Positions 55,209-63,564 of a DNA stretch of 64,000 nt are shown in pieces. The stretch covers positions 240,246-304,245 of the forward strand of contig NZ_JAQQWT010000005.1 in assembly GCF_028610705.1 (NCBI RefSeq). Direction: 5' to 3'. The notes below the pieces were generated by a model. The model was given only the letters and a program-made list of their open reading frames with translations, was not told where the DNA came from and made no database searches. This stretch comes from Halalkalibacter alkalisediminis (lineage in GTDB: Bacteria; Bacillota; Bacilli; Bacillales; Bacillaceae_D). The stretch's first letter is position 1. Each line of letters opens with the position of its first letter. The translations under genes were made by a program, and so were the position numbers.

Positions 55209-56782
55209 TATTTAACCTCTCCTGTTGCAAAATACATTATTTTTTCTTGAGTAGCTTCCTCTCGGGATAGCTCTGCTCTTAATTTTCCTTCATGCATGAC
55301 CAAAATTCGATCACTTACTCCAAGTACTTCAGGTAATTCAGATGAAACCATTAGAACGGCTAATCCTTGGTCAGCTAATTTACAAATAATTTTATGAATC
55401 TCTGTCTTAGCACCAATATCAACACCACGAGTAGGTTCATCAAGTAGTAAAACCTTTGGACTAATGGATAACCATTTAGCAATAACAACCTTTTGTTGAT
55501 TACCACCACTCAATCCCATAACATTTTGTTCTTTAGAAGCAGTCTTGACACCTAGCTCCTTAATGTACCGCTCTGCGTCATGATCCATCCTCTTTGTCTG
55601 TAATAATCTATATTTACGATATGTTGGTAGCTGGGCCATTAATATATTTTCTTTAACTGATAGATTAGGGAGTAATCCTTGTTCTTTTCGACTTTCTGGA
55701 ACATGAGCGATGCCTAATTTCATAGCCTCGATTGGATTGTTTATTTGAACGTCCTCACCGTCTAAGAGAATACGTCCCTCCTGTAATTTGGACAAACCAA
55801 ATATTGTTCGAATGAGTTCAGTCCTTCCCGCACCAACTAGTCCTGCTAAGCCAACAATTTCACCCGGATACAGTTTTAGTGACACATTATCAACTAGATT
55901 TTTGTCAGAGATTCCTTGCAACTCTAGAGCAGGCACTTCGTCTTTAGGTCTAATGGTTTCTTGTTTTCTCTCTTTCACAAAGAGATCGCTTAACTCTCTT
56001 CCTACCATAAGCTTTACAAGGTTATCAGGACTAGTTTCTGAAATAGGACCGCTCTTAATCCAATTTCCGTCTCTTAACACTGTTAAACGATCGGATATTT
56101 TAAAGATTTCATCCATTCTGTGAGAGATATAAACAATCGCAACGCCTTTTTTCTTTAATTCCTCAATAATGCCAAACAGTTTCTCTATTTCCTTATCCGT
56201 TAAGGAAGCCGTAGGTTCATCCATGATTAAAATCTCAGAATTAAATGATAATGCACGAGCGATTTCTACCATTTGCTGCTGCGCTACACTTAATGTGGAT
56301 ACATTTGCTTTTGGATTTAAAGAAGAACCGATAGATTTCAACACGCGATCTGCCGTTTCATAGATTTCATTCCACTTCACCAAACCCAGCTTATTTTTCT
56401 TGAATTTGGTACCCATTAAAATGTTTTCGCCAATGGATAGATTAGGTGATAAGCTAATTTCTTGATGAATAACACTAATCCCCTTATTCCTAGCTTCCAT
56501 CGGATTATTCCATCGCTCTTCATTACCTTTGTAAACGATCTTCCCAGAATCACGGTCTGGCTGATATACACCTGCCATTATTTTCATTAGTGTTGATTTA
56601 CCTGCACCATTTTCACCCATCAATGCATGAACTTCACCTTTGTAAAGTTCGATGTTTACATTTTTCAATACTTGCACACCTGAAAATGACTTGTTGATCG
56701 AATCCATAGTTAAAATAGGTGAATCTGTAGGTGAAGGATGAAACGTTTGCTTATTTCCCTGAAGTACTGTCATTTCCGCCAC
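55208..56782 (-). CDS. RbsA-like sugar ABC transporter ATPase (two nucleotide-binding domains)
   Basis: This 524-aa tandem ATPase has a canonical first domain: Walker A GENGAGKST, signature LSVAQQQMVEIARAL, Walker B ILIMDEPTASLT. The second domain has the degenerate Walker A GLVGAGRTEL and LSGGNQQKVVIAKWL, LLLDEPTRGVD, as in RbsA/MglA/XylG. It drives import by the permease at 54231. A hairpin at 56832-56861 separates it from the binding-protein gene. Confidence 0.92.
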   Translation of the reverse strand: MAEMTVLQGNKQTFHPSPTDSPILTMDSINKSFSGVQVLKNVNIELYKGEVHALMGENGAGKSTLMKIMAGVYQPDRDSGKIVYKGNEERWNNPMEARNKGISVIHQEISLSPNLSIGENILMGTKFKKNKLGLVKWNEIYETADRVLKSIGSSLNPKANVSTLSVAQQQMVEIARALSFNSEILIMDEPTASLTDKEIEKLFGIIEELKKKGVAIVYISHRMDEIFKISDRLTVLRDGNWIKSGPISETSPDNLVKLMVGRELSDLFVKERKQETIRPKDEVPALELQGISDKNLVDNVSLKLYPGEIVGLAGLVGAGRTELIRTIFGLSKLQEGRILLDGEDVQINNPIEAMKLGIAHVPESRKEQGLLPNLSVKENILMAQLPTYRKYRLLQTKRMDHDAERYIKELGVKTASKEQNVMGLSGGNQQKVVIAKWLSISPKVLLLDEPTRGVDIGAKTEIHKIICKLADQGLAVLMVSSELPEVLGVSDRILVMHEGKLRAELSREEATQEKIMYFATGEVK

Positions 56783-56831
56783 TCCCTATTTACACATTTA
56801 TCTAACCTTCAAAAAGGCTTAATTAAGATCG

Positions 56832-56861
56832 AATATGGCGCTCTTTTTATGAGCACCATAT
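56832..56861 (-). terminator. intra-operon hairpin after the binding-protein gene
   Basis: ATATGGCGCTC pairs with GAGCACCATAT (one mismatch). There is no strong T run on the minus strand, so it is probably a partial terminator or mRNA stabiliser that gives more binding protein than ATPase. Confidence 0.55.
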
Positions 56862-56894
56862 CTTCTTTTATGAATCTACTGAACAGGTAAAAAT

Positions 56895-57893
56895 TTACCA
56901 ACCTTCATAGGAGTCAACATTATCCTGTGTAATAAATTTAGTAGGAATTAGGACTTCCTCCGCTACTTCCTCGCCTTCAATGATTTTAAGCGCTAAAGCT
57001 ACACCATCGATAACCATTGTATTAGGGAATTGAGCAGATGTTCCTGCGAAGCTACCACCAGCTTTTAATAAATCTACTGCACTTGGTGCACCATCAACAG
57101 ATACGATAAAGAACTCATCTTGACGTCCAGCTTGTTCTTGGGCAATTTGAACACCTACTGCTTCTTCATCATTTATAGTAAAGACTGCATCAATTTGTTG
57201 ATTAGCCGTCAAGATACTTTCCATTACATCAAGAGCTTTTTCACGGTTACCTTCACCATTTTGGTTTGCAATCACTTTAATGTCTGGATATTCACTAATC
57301 ACTTCATTGAAACCTTTAATTCTGTCTGTAACAGCGGAAACTGGAGGACCATCAATAATAACGATGTTACCTTTTCCATCAAGTTGCTCTACTAAGTATT
57401 CAGCTGCTAGTCTACCTGCCTGAACGTTATCAGACATAACAACCGTGTTAATTCCACCTTCAGCAAATCCGTCAAGAGCTACGACAGGTATTCCAGCTGC
57501 TCTGGCTTGAGCTACTGCACCGGCAATACCAGCAGAATCAAATGGGCTTAACAGAATCAAATCAACTTTTTTTGTGATAAAATCTTCAATCTGTGCAGTT
57601 TGTTTAGCAAGATCATGCTCTGCACTTACAGTAATAACTTCTGCATCGTACTTAGAGGCAACTTCTTCAGCACCTTTTGACATTGCTACGAAGAATGGGT
57701 TACCTAATGTCGGAACCGTCAGTCCAATTTTAAGCTGTTCACCCTCAGTTCCTACTTCATCTGTGTTTTCATTATTAGGTTCAGCGGGTTCACCGGAAGA
57801 CTCGCTCCCTCCTCCACTACAAGCGGTCATCAAAGAAATTACTAGAAGTACAGCAACCATAGATAAAAACTTTAGACTCTTTTTCATTTTAAT
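56895..57893 (-). CDS. sugar-binding lipoprotein of a ribose-type ABC transporter
   Basis: This 332-aa lipoprotein has an N-terminal signal MKKSLKFLSMVAVLLVISLM with lipobox LMTAC, then a Ser/Gly/Glu linker and a periplasmic-binding-protein type 1 domain (KIGLTVPTLGNPFFVAMSKGAEEVA; DAVFTINDEEAVG; VSVDGAP). I start at ATG 57893 with AGGGGGATTAAA upstream; 57911 has no site. First gene of the operon. The sugar is uncertain: no rbsK/rbsD or sugar kinase follows. Confidence 0.9.
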   Translation of the reverse strand: MKMKKSLKFLSMVAVLLVISLMTACSGGGSESSGEPAEPNNENTDEVGTEGEQLKIGLTVPTLGNPFFVAMSKGAEEVASKYDAEVITVSAEHDLAKQTAQIEDFITKKVDLILLSPFDSAGIAGAVAQARAAGIPVVALDGFAEGGINTVVMSDNVQAGRLAAEYLVEQLDGKGNIVIIDGPPVSAVTDRIKGFNEVISEYPDIKVIANQNGEGNREKALDVMESILTANQQIDAVFTINDEEAVGVQIAQEQAGRQDEFFIVSVDGAPSAVDLLKAGGSFAGTSAQFPNTMVIDGVALALKIIEGEEVAEEVLIPTKFITQDNVDSYEGW

Positions 57894-57913
57894 CCCCCTA
57901 ATTTCGTTCATTA

Positions 57914-57927
57914 AGTAAGCGGTTACA
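57914..57927 (-). promoter_or_regulatory. cre-like box upstream of the sugar transporter
   Basis: On the minus strand TGTAACCGCTTACT matches the CcpA consensus at 13 of 14 positions, 21 bases before the start codon. Confidence 0.6.
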
Positions 57928-58057
57928 AAATGTCACAAAACGTTTAATACAGAAAAAAATATGAAGTGTTACACATTACTAAACTATTAGCACCACCTCC
58001 TTTAGTACATAACCGTGACCGTTTTCAATCGTTTTTTTCTCTTACGCAGACCAAATA

Positions 58058-58071
58058 GGATAGCGCTTTCA
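58058..58071 (-). promoter_or_regulatory. second cre-like box of the sugar transporter operon
   Basis: On the minus strand TGAAAGCGCTATCC matches at 13 of 14 positions, about 165 bases upstream of the start. Two spaced cre sites can support DNA looping or strong repression. Confidence 0.6.
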
Positions 58072-58103
58072 ATAAGTAAGCTAAAAGTAAACTTATCCTC
58101 TTC

Positions 58104-58143
58104 TTGATTGATTATGACTGTATTTGATTGATTATGATTGTAT
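58104..58143. repeat. 20-bp direct tandem repeat upstream of the sugar transporter
   Basis: TTGATTGATTATGACTGTAT at 58104-58123 is followed immediately by TTGATTGATTATGATTGTAT at 58124-58143 (one difference). Two turns of helix per unit would place two regulator molecules on one face. Confidence 0.75.
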
Positions 58144-58620
58144 TACACCGTTGAAATACTGTCAACATCTAGTCTAAATGGAAATATTTATACTGATATT
58201 ATATAAAGTTCACACTTTTATTGAATTCTGACCTTATAATGATTAGATTTTTGTAGTCTTATAGCCATATATTCATATTCTTTATACATTAATAAAACTA
58301 TTTAATATATTATTTAAATAGTTTACAGTGAAAATTTAATTTTTTTGAAAAATTTTTTTTATTTGAATCCACCACTAGTGTTGCATAAAAGAAGCTATTT
58401 AAAATCTGATCATTCTGTCACTTGTTCATCCTAGTAAATAAGCTAAAAAGACAACACCAAGTGAAAGGTGGCACTGTCTATTTGGTAAAATTATAGAATT
58501 ACACTTGGAAGACAACGACTTTTTCTCTTTTACGGAATCCCGCTAAGAACAATGTTGTTTCCCTTTCACTTTTGTCTGTCGACGCCCATAGTAGTCTATT
58601 TTCATTTTAACAAAAAATAG
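58144..58620. other. AT-rich intergenic stretch
   Basis: It lies between the transporter promoter region and the TauE/SafE relic. No supported gene or strong hairpin was seen. Confidence 0.4.
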
Positions 58621-58624
58621 GAAA

Positions 58625-58648
58625 ATCCCACCTGGTTAGGTGGGATAA
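58625..58648 (-). terminator. terminator of the TauE/SafE relic
   Basis: ATCCCACCT pairs with AGGTGGGAT across AACC, followed by TTTTCC on the minus strand. Confidence 0.75.
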
Positions 58649-58652
58649 AAAA

Positions 58653-59442
58653 TTATACAAAAAGATTGTGAAGAAAATATTTATAAACAAGAGAAATAAA
58701 TAAGATTGATAAAGAAGCAATAAGAGTTGTCCTTATTATGGTATCCCCTTGTTTAACTGCTAGTTTACTTCCTAAATAATTACCAAGGATATTACCTAAA
58801 ATCATTGGTATCCCTTTTAATAATAAGATATGTCCACCTATTATAAAATCAACCAAAGCACCAATATTGGAAGCAAAATTAAAAATTTTCGATGTAGCTG
58901 AAGCTTCAAGCAACGTCAATTTTACAACATAGTGAAATAATATAATCATTAAGCTTCCAGTACCAGGTCCAAAAAACCCATCATAAAATCCTGCAAAAAA
59001 ACACACTAATAGTGTAATAAATACGGCAAATTTACCTGTAGGCATCTTAGCGTTACAATTACCTTTTCTTTTAGGTAATATAGTTAAAATTAACCCTATT
59101 GGGAATAAAAACACAATAAGTTTTCCAACTAATTCCTCATCAAGAAATAGAATAAGTTCTGCCCTACATAAGCTCCTATAATAGCAGTTATAATACCATA
59201 ACTAGCAATCTTCCAGACGATTTTTTTATCTTTCATGTAATTCCTGATTGCTGCCGTTGTTCCAATTGTTCCAACTAATTTCTCTTGTCCAAGAGCTGTT
59301 TGCGCTGGAAAACCTGCTAAATGAAGGAGGGAACCATAATTAATCCTCCCTCTCCTGCAATGCTGTCAATAAACCCAGCTACAAAACAAGCAAAGAATAA
59401 TATGACTATCAATATTATTCCACCTTCAAGTATCTCACTCAT
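58653..59442 (-). pseudogene. TauE/SafE-family anion permease, broken by two frameshifts
   Basis: The start ATG at 59442 (MSEILEGGIILIVILFFACF, then VAGFIDSIAGEGG) runs to an early stop after 42 codons. The next frame continues LHLAGFPAQTALGQEKLVGT, and after a second shift LILFLDEELVGKLIVFLFPI leads into the intact C-terminal 153 codons (FYDGFFGPGTGSLMIILFHYV, GNYLGSKLAVKQGD). Put together this is a full-length, eight-helix TauE/SafE permease of about 260 aa. Two independent frameshifts argue for decay rather than a sequencing slip. Confidence 0.85.
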
Positions 59443-59527
59443 TGAAGTTACTAACTTTTCCTAAAATCTGTAAATAATTAAGCATTTAGTACGTAAGGTA
59501 TCCCATTTTGAACAGGAATCCCTCTCT

Positions 59528-59757
59528 TTAAACTTCAATACCAAATAGTCTTATCATCCATCTATCAATACCATTAAAATTAGGTGTGAATCCTTCTCTC
59601 GAATGGAGAGTTTTTTGATTACGAAAAATAACATAATCACCAGGAGACAAAGAAAATTTATTAATGTTATTTCCACTATCAATAATAGATTGGAATTCTT
59701 TTAATGCAGCTCTAGCTGACTCATTATTCCCCTCAACATTATGTTTATCGCATCTAG
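59528..59757 (-). pseudogene. C-terminal fragment of a TauD/TfdA-like Fe(II)/2-oxoglutarate oxygenase
   Basis: The frame reads ...FQSIIDSGNNINKFSLSPGD, then YVIFRNQKTLHSREGFTPNF and NGIDRWMIRLFGIEV before the stop at 59528. LSPGDYVIF, TLHSRE (distal His of the HxD...H triad) and the DRWMIRLFG tail (2-oxoglutarate Arg) are typical of this family and close to amino acid hydroxylases. The N-terminal two thirds are missing. Confidence 0.7.
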
Positions 59758-59773
59758 AATATTAGTATTTTTT

Positions 59774-59945
59774 GGAAATTATTTTACTTCTTCCGCTTAC
59801 ACAAATTATTCCATTTGAACAAATTGCAGCGAGTCCGGGGTTACGAATTTTAGCTGGTATTATGACTATACATATTCCATTGTTAGTCACTCTACTAATT
59901 ATACAAAGGTTTAAGCTAGTAATAAAGATTCCTTTATTAAAATAA
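59774..59945 (+). pseudogene. tail of an unidentified membrane protein
   Basis: A plus-strand frame without start reads LEIILLLPLTQIIPFEQIAA, then SPGLRILAGIMTIHIPLLVT and LLIIQRFKLVIKIPLLK, ending at 59943-59945. Two hydrophobic helices are apparent. It is followed by a strong terminator, as expected for a gene end. Family unknown. Confidence 0.4.
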
Positions 59946-59956
59946 AAGAATATTAT

Positions 59957-60004
59957 AAAAAAGGTGCCAAAACTAATTTTCTTATTAGTTTGGCACCTTT
60001 TTTA
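59957..60004. terminator. strong bidirectional terminator
   Basis: AAAAAAGGTGCCAAA and TTTGGCACCTTTTTT form a long stem that includes CTAAT/ATTAG. Confidence 0.85.
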
Positions 60005-60322
60005 AGGTTGTAAGTGCCACTTTCTAAATCACCTTCAAAATAATCATTGTCCAGCTTTGACCGTATATCTTATGCCTTTTTGAGTTGACTATTAAATATC
60101 TTTAAATCTGCTATAAATACTTCATATGATATGCTTGACACATACGTTGTTCAAGCTTTGAAAACATCTATCTTTATGCATAAAAACAAAAAGATCCAAA
60201 CATCATTTGCTGGATAATTGTTTGTATTTCTACCCTATTTTTCTGCTAACCAATATTTCAAATTCCAAATATTGATAAATACAGTCCTTGATAATATAAT
60301 ATTATAAAGGAGCTATATAATA

Positions 60323-60661
60323 ATGAAGTGTTATGTGAATGAAGCCGTAATAAGTGAAAAAGTAAGTGTAGCAGCAACTATGTTTTCAAGAGCAAAAGGA
60401 CTACTAGGAAAAAAAGAGTTACCGCAAAATGAAAGCATACTACTTACCCCATGTAACCAAGTACATACTTACTTTATGCTATTCACAATTGACTGTGTTT
60501 TTTTAGATAGTAATGACAAGGTGATTCATCTAATAGAACGTCTAAAGCCATGGAGTGTTTCTAGTCGTATTCCTAAAGCAACAGATGTACTAGAACTACC
60601 TGAGGGTTCTATTTCTAAGTTTTCCATATACAAAAATCAATATTTATCTTTTAAGGATTGA
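60323..60661 (+). CDS. DUF192-family protein
   Basis: This 112-aa protein carries the DUF192 core (MFSRAKGLLGKKELPQNESILLTPCNQVHTYFMLFTIDCVFLDS, then PWSVSSRIPKATDVLELPEGS). The family is of unknown function and is often near pilus or membrane genes. AAAGGAG 9 bases before the ATG. It is 6 bases upstream of the following membrane-protein gene, so the two are cotranscribed, and it lies beside the Tad pilus cluster. Confidence 0.8.
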   Translation: MKCYVNEAVISEKVSVAATMFSRAKGLLGKKELPQNESILLTPCNQVHTYFMLFTIDCVFLDSNDKVIHLIERLKPWSVSSRIPKATDVLELPEGSISKFSIYKNQYLSFKD

Positions 60662-60667
60662 TAGCCT

Positions 60668-61390
60668 ATGAGAATAGAAGAAAATGATTTCGAACCAAAA
60701 AAACTGTTTCCTTTAATTAGTGAAGGGTTTTCCAGGTTTATAAAGTTATTTCTAGTCACTGTCCCGTTTCTTCTTCTTTTATTTACTATACAGTACTTAG
60801 GTTTTGAATATCTAAAGGATATTTATTTAGAGAATGCTTATGTAACAAGTCTTTTACCGATTTTTCAATTCTTTTTTGATACGCTATCAGCAGCCGTTTT
60901 CTTAGCGTTTATTGGGTTTATTCTTACGTCTTCTGTTCAAAGTGCTTGGAAAGTCCTGTTTAGAAGCATAGCTAAAGTTGGGCCGATTTTAGGCTTACTA
61001 GTCTTAAGTTCAGTAATGTACTTTCTGCTCGTTACAATTGGTAGCCTCTTTTTTATCATTCCAGGTTTTTTATTTTTAGTATGGTTTTATTTTTATCCGA
61101 TTACGCTTGCTATGGAAAGGTTGAGTTTACTAGAATCTTTTAAAAGAAGTAAACAGTTAGTGGCTGGATGTTTTTGGAAAGTAGTTGGGCTGCTAGTGAC
61201 ATTCTATGTAGTAAGGTATATCCTTTATCTTACGGTATCAACCCTTCAACCTTACGAGTACGTATCTTATATGGTAGCTAGCTTACTAACAATATCAGCA
61301 GAGTGCATTTGTATTTTCCTTCTATATTTAAATCAACGATCGGAAAAAGAAGCTATCACCTATAAAACATACCTAAAAGAAGTAATATAA
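60668..61390 (+). CDS. hypothetical multi-pass membrane protein
   Basis: This 240-aa protein has about six membrane helices: FLVTVPFLLLLFTIQYLGF, LSAAVFLAFIGFILTSSV, VGPILGLLVLSSVMYFLLVTIGSLFFIIPGFLFLVWFYFYPI, VVGLLVTFYVVRYILYLTV and a last one at the C-terminus. AMERLSLLESFKRSKQLVAG resembles the DUF975/YciC-type region seen in small-membrane-protein assembly families. Overlaps no gene; AAGGATTG upstream. Function unknown. Confidence 0.65.
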   Translation: MRIEENDFEPKKLFPLISEGFSRFIKLFLVTVPFLLLLFTIQYLGFEYLKDIYLENAYVTSLLPIFQFFFDTLSAAVFLAFIGFILTSSVQSAWKVLFRSIAKVGPILGLLVLSSVMYFLLVTIGSLFFIIPGFLFLVWFYFYPITLAMERLSLLESFKRSKQLVAGCFWKVVGLLVTFYVVRYILYLTVSTLQPYEYVSYMVASLLTISAECICIFLLYLNQRSEKEAITYKTYLKEVI

Positions 61391-61394
61391 AAAT

Positions 61395-61440
61395 CGGATA
61401 ATCCTTCCACATGAATGGAATGGACTATCCGATTTTTGTT
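61395..61440. terminator. bidirectional terminator between convergent units
   Basis: AAAATCGGATAATCCTTCCA and its imperfect complement TGGACTATCCGATTTTTG flank ATGAATGGAA at the end of both transcription units. Confidence 0.7.
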
Positions 61441-61835
61441 TTGGAACTTGCATATACCGTTACTTCATGAAAACCAAACATTTTCATGAAAAATAGCTTT
61501 GTAACACTAGCTCCTTCCACCTCCACCCTATTACCGTTTACAACAAACTTGGTTAGAGTTGCCTGAGGCATATTGGCATGTAAATAGGTTTGAGCTAAAA
61601 AGAAAGCCTCTGATTCTATGAGAACTGGAATTCCCTCTTCCTCCCATAGCTCCCTATCATAAGAATCAAGAGCTGCCCAGGATGCAGAATCAACTGCTCC
61701 TGCGAGTCTTGTTTTATCAACAGCTATCATTCCCACATCAATCAATAGTCCACCTAGTGCAATAATGACAGGAATTAAAAAAAGAGTAAAAATGAATACA
61801 CTACCGTTTTCTTCCCTTACTTTCTGTTTCCACAT
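61425..61835 (-). CDS. TadG-like pilus assembly protein
   Basis: This 136-aa protein has a single N-terminal helix preceded by a charged head (REENGSVFIFTLFLIPVIIALGGLLIDVG), then MIAVDKTRLAGAVDSASWAALDSYDRE. This is the Tad/TadG minor-pilin-like start followed by an extracytoplasmic domain. AGGAG sits 7 bases before the ATG. Last gene of the minus-strand set Flp pilin - prepilin peptidase - TadE - TadG, 10 bases after TadE. Confidence 0.75.
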   Translation of the reverse strand: MWKQKVREENGSVFIFTLFLIPVIIALGGLLIDVGMIAVDKTRLAGAVDSASWAALDSYDRELWEEEGIPVLIESEAFFLAQTYLHANMPQATLTKFVVNGNRVEVEGASVTKLFFMKMFGFHEVTVYASSKTKIG

Positions 61836-61845
61836 GCTATTACTC

Positions 61846-62262
61846 CTATAAAATAAGATAAGAGGATGTAAAGTTAATATCTACTGAATGATTACTAAAT
61901 AGACTGCGAATAAGAGGCAACGGAATATAATAGGTGTAAGAAACTTTTACCTTTATTTCGTTTCCTACTTGCGTGATAGTAACCGTACGGTCCTCCCCGG
62001 TTAACCCATTGCTAACAACTGTAAGTGCTGTGTTACGAATTTTTTCATCCTTTTCATATAGAGTTAAGGAGCTATCATCATAAATGGCACCACCTACTCT
62101 GGCAGCTTGGGATGCAGCAAGAACAACCACTGTTTTAGCATAAATAATTGAACCGAGTACAAGAACACCTGTTATGAGTAAAACAAAGACTGGTAGAATA
62201 ATGGCAAATTCTGTAACAGATTGTCCTTTCTCCTCTGATTTAAGCTTTCTTAATACAGCCAT
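61846..62262 (-). CDS. TadE-like pilus assembly protein
   Basis: This 138-aa protein has the TadE pattern: EEKGQSVTEFAIILPVFVLLITGVLVLG at the N-terminus, then AASQAARVGGAIYDD. The E of SVTEFA stands in the place typical of type IVb pseudopilins cleaved by a TadV peptidase. Its start overlaps the end of the prepilin peptidase gene by 13 bases. Confidence 0.85.
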   Translation of the reverse strand: MAVLRKLKSEEKGQSVTEFAIILPVFVLLITGVLVLGSIIYAKTVVVLAASQAARVGGAIYDDSSLTLYEKDEKIRNTALTVVSNGLTGEDRTVTITQVGNEIKVKVSYTYYIPLPLIRSLFSNHSVDINFTSSYLIL

Positions 62263-62762
62263 GTTGTTATCACCGTCCCAATGAAAATTGCCACACCGTA
62301 TGGAATAGAATCAGTAGAATGTTCCTTTACCCCTTTTAAGAAATTCTCTAAATCTTTTAAAATAATCGCAAAGAACAACCCTTTTATGAGCTTAATAGGA
62401 TAGGTGGGGTGCACTTTTATTGCTAGTGATAAGGATGCTAGCACACCCCCTACAATCATGACTGTTATACCATTAAATACAATCATAGATGATCCAATCC
62501 AACTTCCAATGCCCATCATTAGTTTTACATCTCCCGCCCCTAACGTTCCAAAAGCATAGGGGAGAAAAAATAATAGAAAAGCGAGTACTATTCCTAGTAA
62601 ACTAAATCCTGCTCCGATATAGGAGCCTTGAATAAAACTAAAGCAAACCCCTGCAATCATTAATGGAAAAGTGATAAAATTAGGGATTTTTCTTTGTTTA
62701 ATATCGATTGCTGCTACTATAGCTAATACAATAAGTAGGATAACTTGTTGAGTATATTCCAT
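62250..62762 (-). CDS. A24 prepilin peptidase (TadV/CpaA-like)
   Basis: This 170-aa membrane aspartic peptidase has the first catalytic Asp in AIVAAIDIKQRKIPN (about residue 20) and the second in GAGDVKLMMGIGSWIG (about 76-91), with six hydrophobic helices. It lacks the N-methylase domain, as TadV/CpaA enzymes do. It should cleave the Flp pilin encoded 8 bases upstream and the TadE/TadG pseudopilins downstream. Confidence 0.85.
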   Translation of the reverse strand: MEYTQQVILLIVLAIVAAIDIKQRKIPNFITFPLMIAGVCFSFIQGSYIGAGFSLLGIVLAFLLFFLPYAFGTLGAGDVKLMMGIGSWIGSSMIVFNGITVMIVGGVLASLSLAIKVHPTYPIKLIKGLFFAIILKDLENFLKGVKEHSTDSIPYGVAIFIGTVITTWLY

Positions 62763-62770
62763 ACCGTTTC

Positions 62771-62941
62771 TTATAATGCATCTTTGATTTTTGTAAACGT
62801 TTCTACTAATTTATCCTTTAACGCAACTAAAACAGTAATACACGCTACCGCAATGATCCCGATAATTAATCCATATTCACTTAACGATTGGCCTTCTTCT
62901 TCTTTTAAAAACTGTAAAGCCTTCTCTTTTAATTTTGTCAT
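62771..62941 (-). CDS. Flp-type (type IVb) pilin
   Basis: This 56-aa protein starts at ATG 62941 with AGGAGG upstream. The head is MTKLKEKALQFLKEEEG, followed by QSLSEYGLIIGIIAVACITV. Cleavage after Gly17 would place the invariant Glu-Tyr at +5/+6, the Flp signature, and give a mature pilin of 39 residues. Confidence 0.85.
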   Translation of the reverse strand: MTKLKEKALQFLKEEEGQSLSEYGLIIGIIAVACITVLVALKDKLVETFTKIKDAL

Positions 62942-62953
62942 GTTATTTTCCTC

Positions 62954-63505
62954 CTAAAATTTTATCGTTGCATTGTATCCTATAGTAAAGTCGTAATCAT
63001 TCTTTTTCACAAACTTCGGTTCAAAGTCATAGCGCATCGCTCTTACTTCTCCAGGTTTCAAAGTTCCTAGGCCTTCTGGCTGGAGATAAAAATCTGCTGT
63101 TGCAATGGTCTCCCCAGTTGTACTGGTAATCGTGTAGGTCATATCAGCTAGATCTACTGCATCCACCTCAAACTCTGTACCATTTCGTACGAAAAACATC
63201 GTATGTAATACGCCACCGTCCCCATATTGAGCTGCTAGTGGAATTACATCGATTACTCCGGCTTCAATGGTAGGGTGTTCTTCCATGGAAGAGTTTAACA
63301 GTTTCTTTGCTTCTGGTCTTTTAAGCGGTTCCTGGTCCTCTAAAACCACTAAGTAGGCTTCAACAGGCTCTTTATTTGTGGAATTTTCAATTTTCTGCTG
63401 CAACTTTAAATTAGTGGTATCTGATGCTGTTTCCTGTCCATTACTACAACCAGTTACGGCCAGTAAGCCAACAATGACTATAAAAAGATTAACGTATTTC
63501 TTCAT
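62954..63505 (-). CDS. lipoprotein of the Tad pilus cluster, unknown function
   Basis: This 183-aa protein has signal MKKYVNLFIVIVGLLAVTGC with Cys as lipidation site (AVTGC). After a linker comes a beta-rich domain (VIPLAAQYGDGGVLHTMFFVRNGTEFEVDAVDLADMTYTI; GLGTLKPGEVRAMRYDF), like small periplasmic SLAP/TQXA-type folds. AAAGGAG before ATG 63505. It lies 12 bases upstream of the Flp gene on the same strand, so it probably works at the pilus base. Confidence 0.7.
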   Translation of the reverse strand: MKKYVNLFIVIVGLLAVTGCSNGQETASDTTNLKLQQKIENSTNKEPVEAYLVVLEDQEPLKRPEAKKLLNSSMEEHPTIEAGVIDVIPLAAQYGDGGVLHTMFFVRNGTEFEVDAVDLADMTYTITSTTGETIATADFYLQPEGLGTLKPGEVRAMRYDFEPKFVKKNDYDFTIGYNATIKF

Positions 63506-63564
63506 GAAGTACTTCTCCTTTCAAAGTAAAGGACAAAAGCTGTCCTTTACCTGGTACGAAAAAC

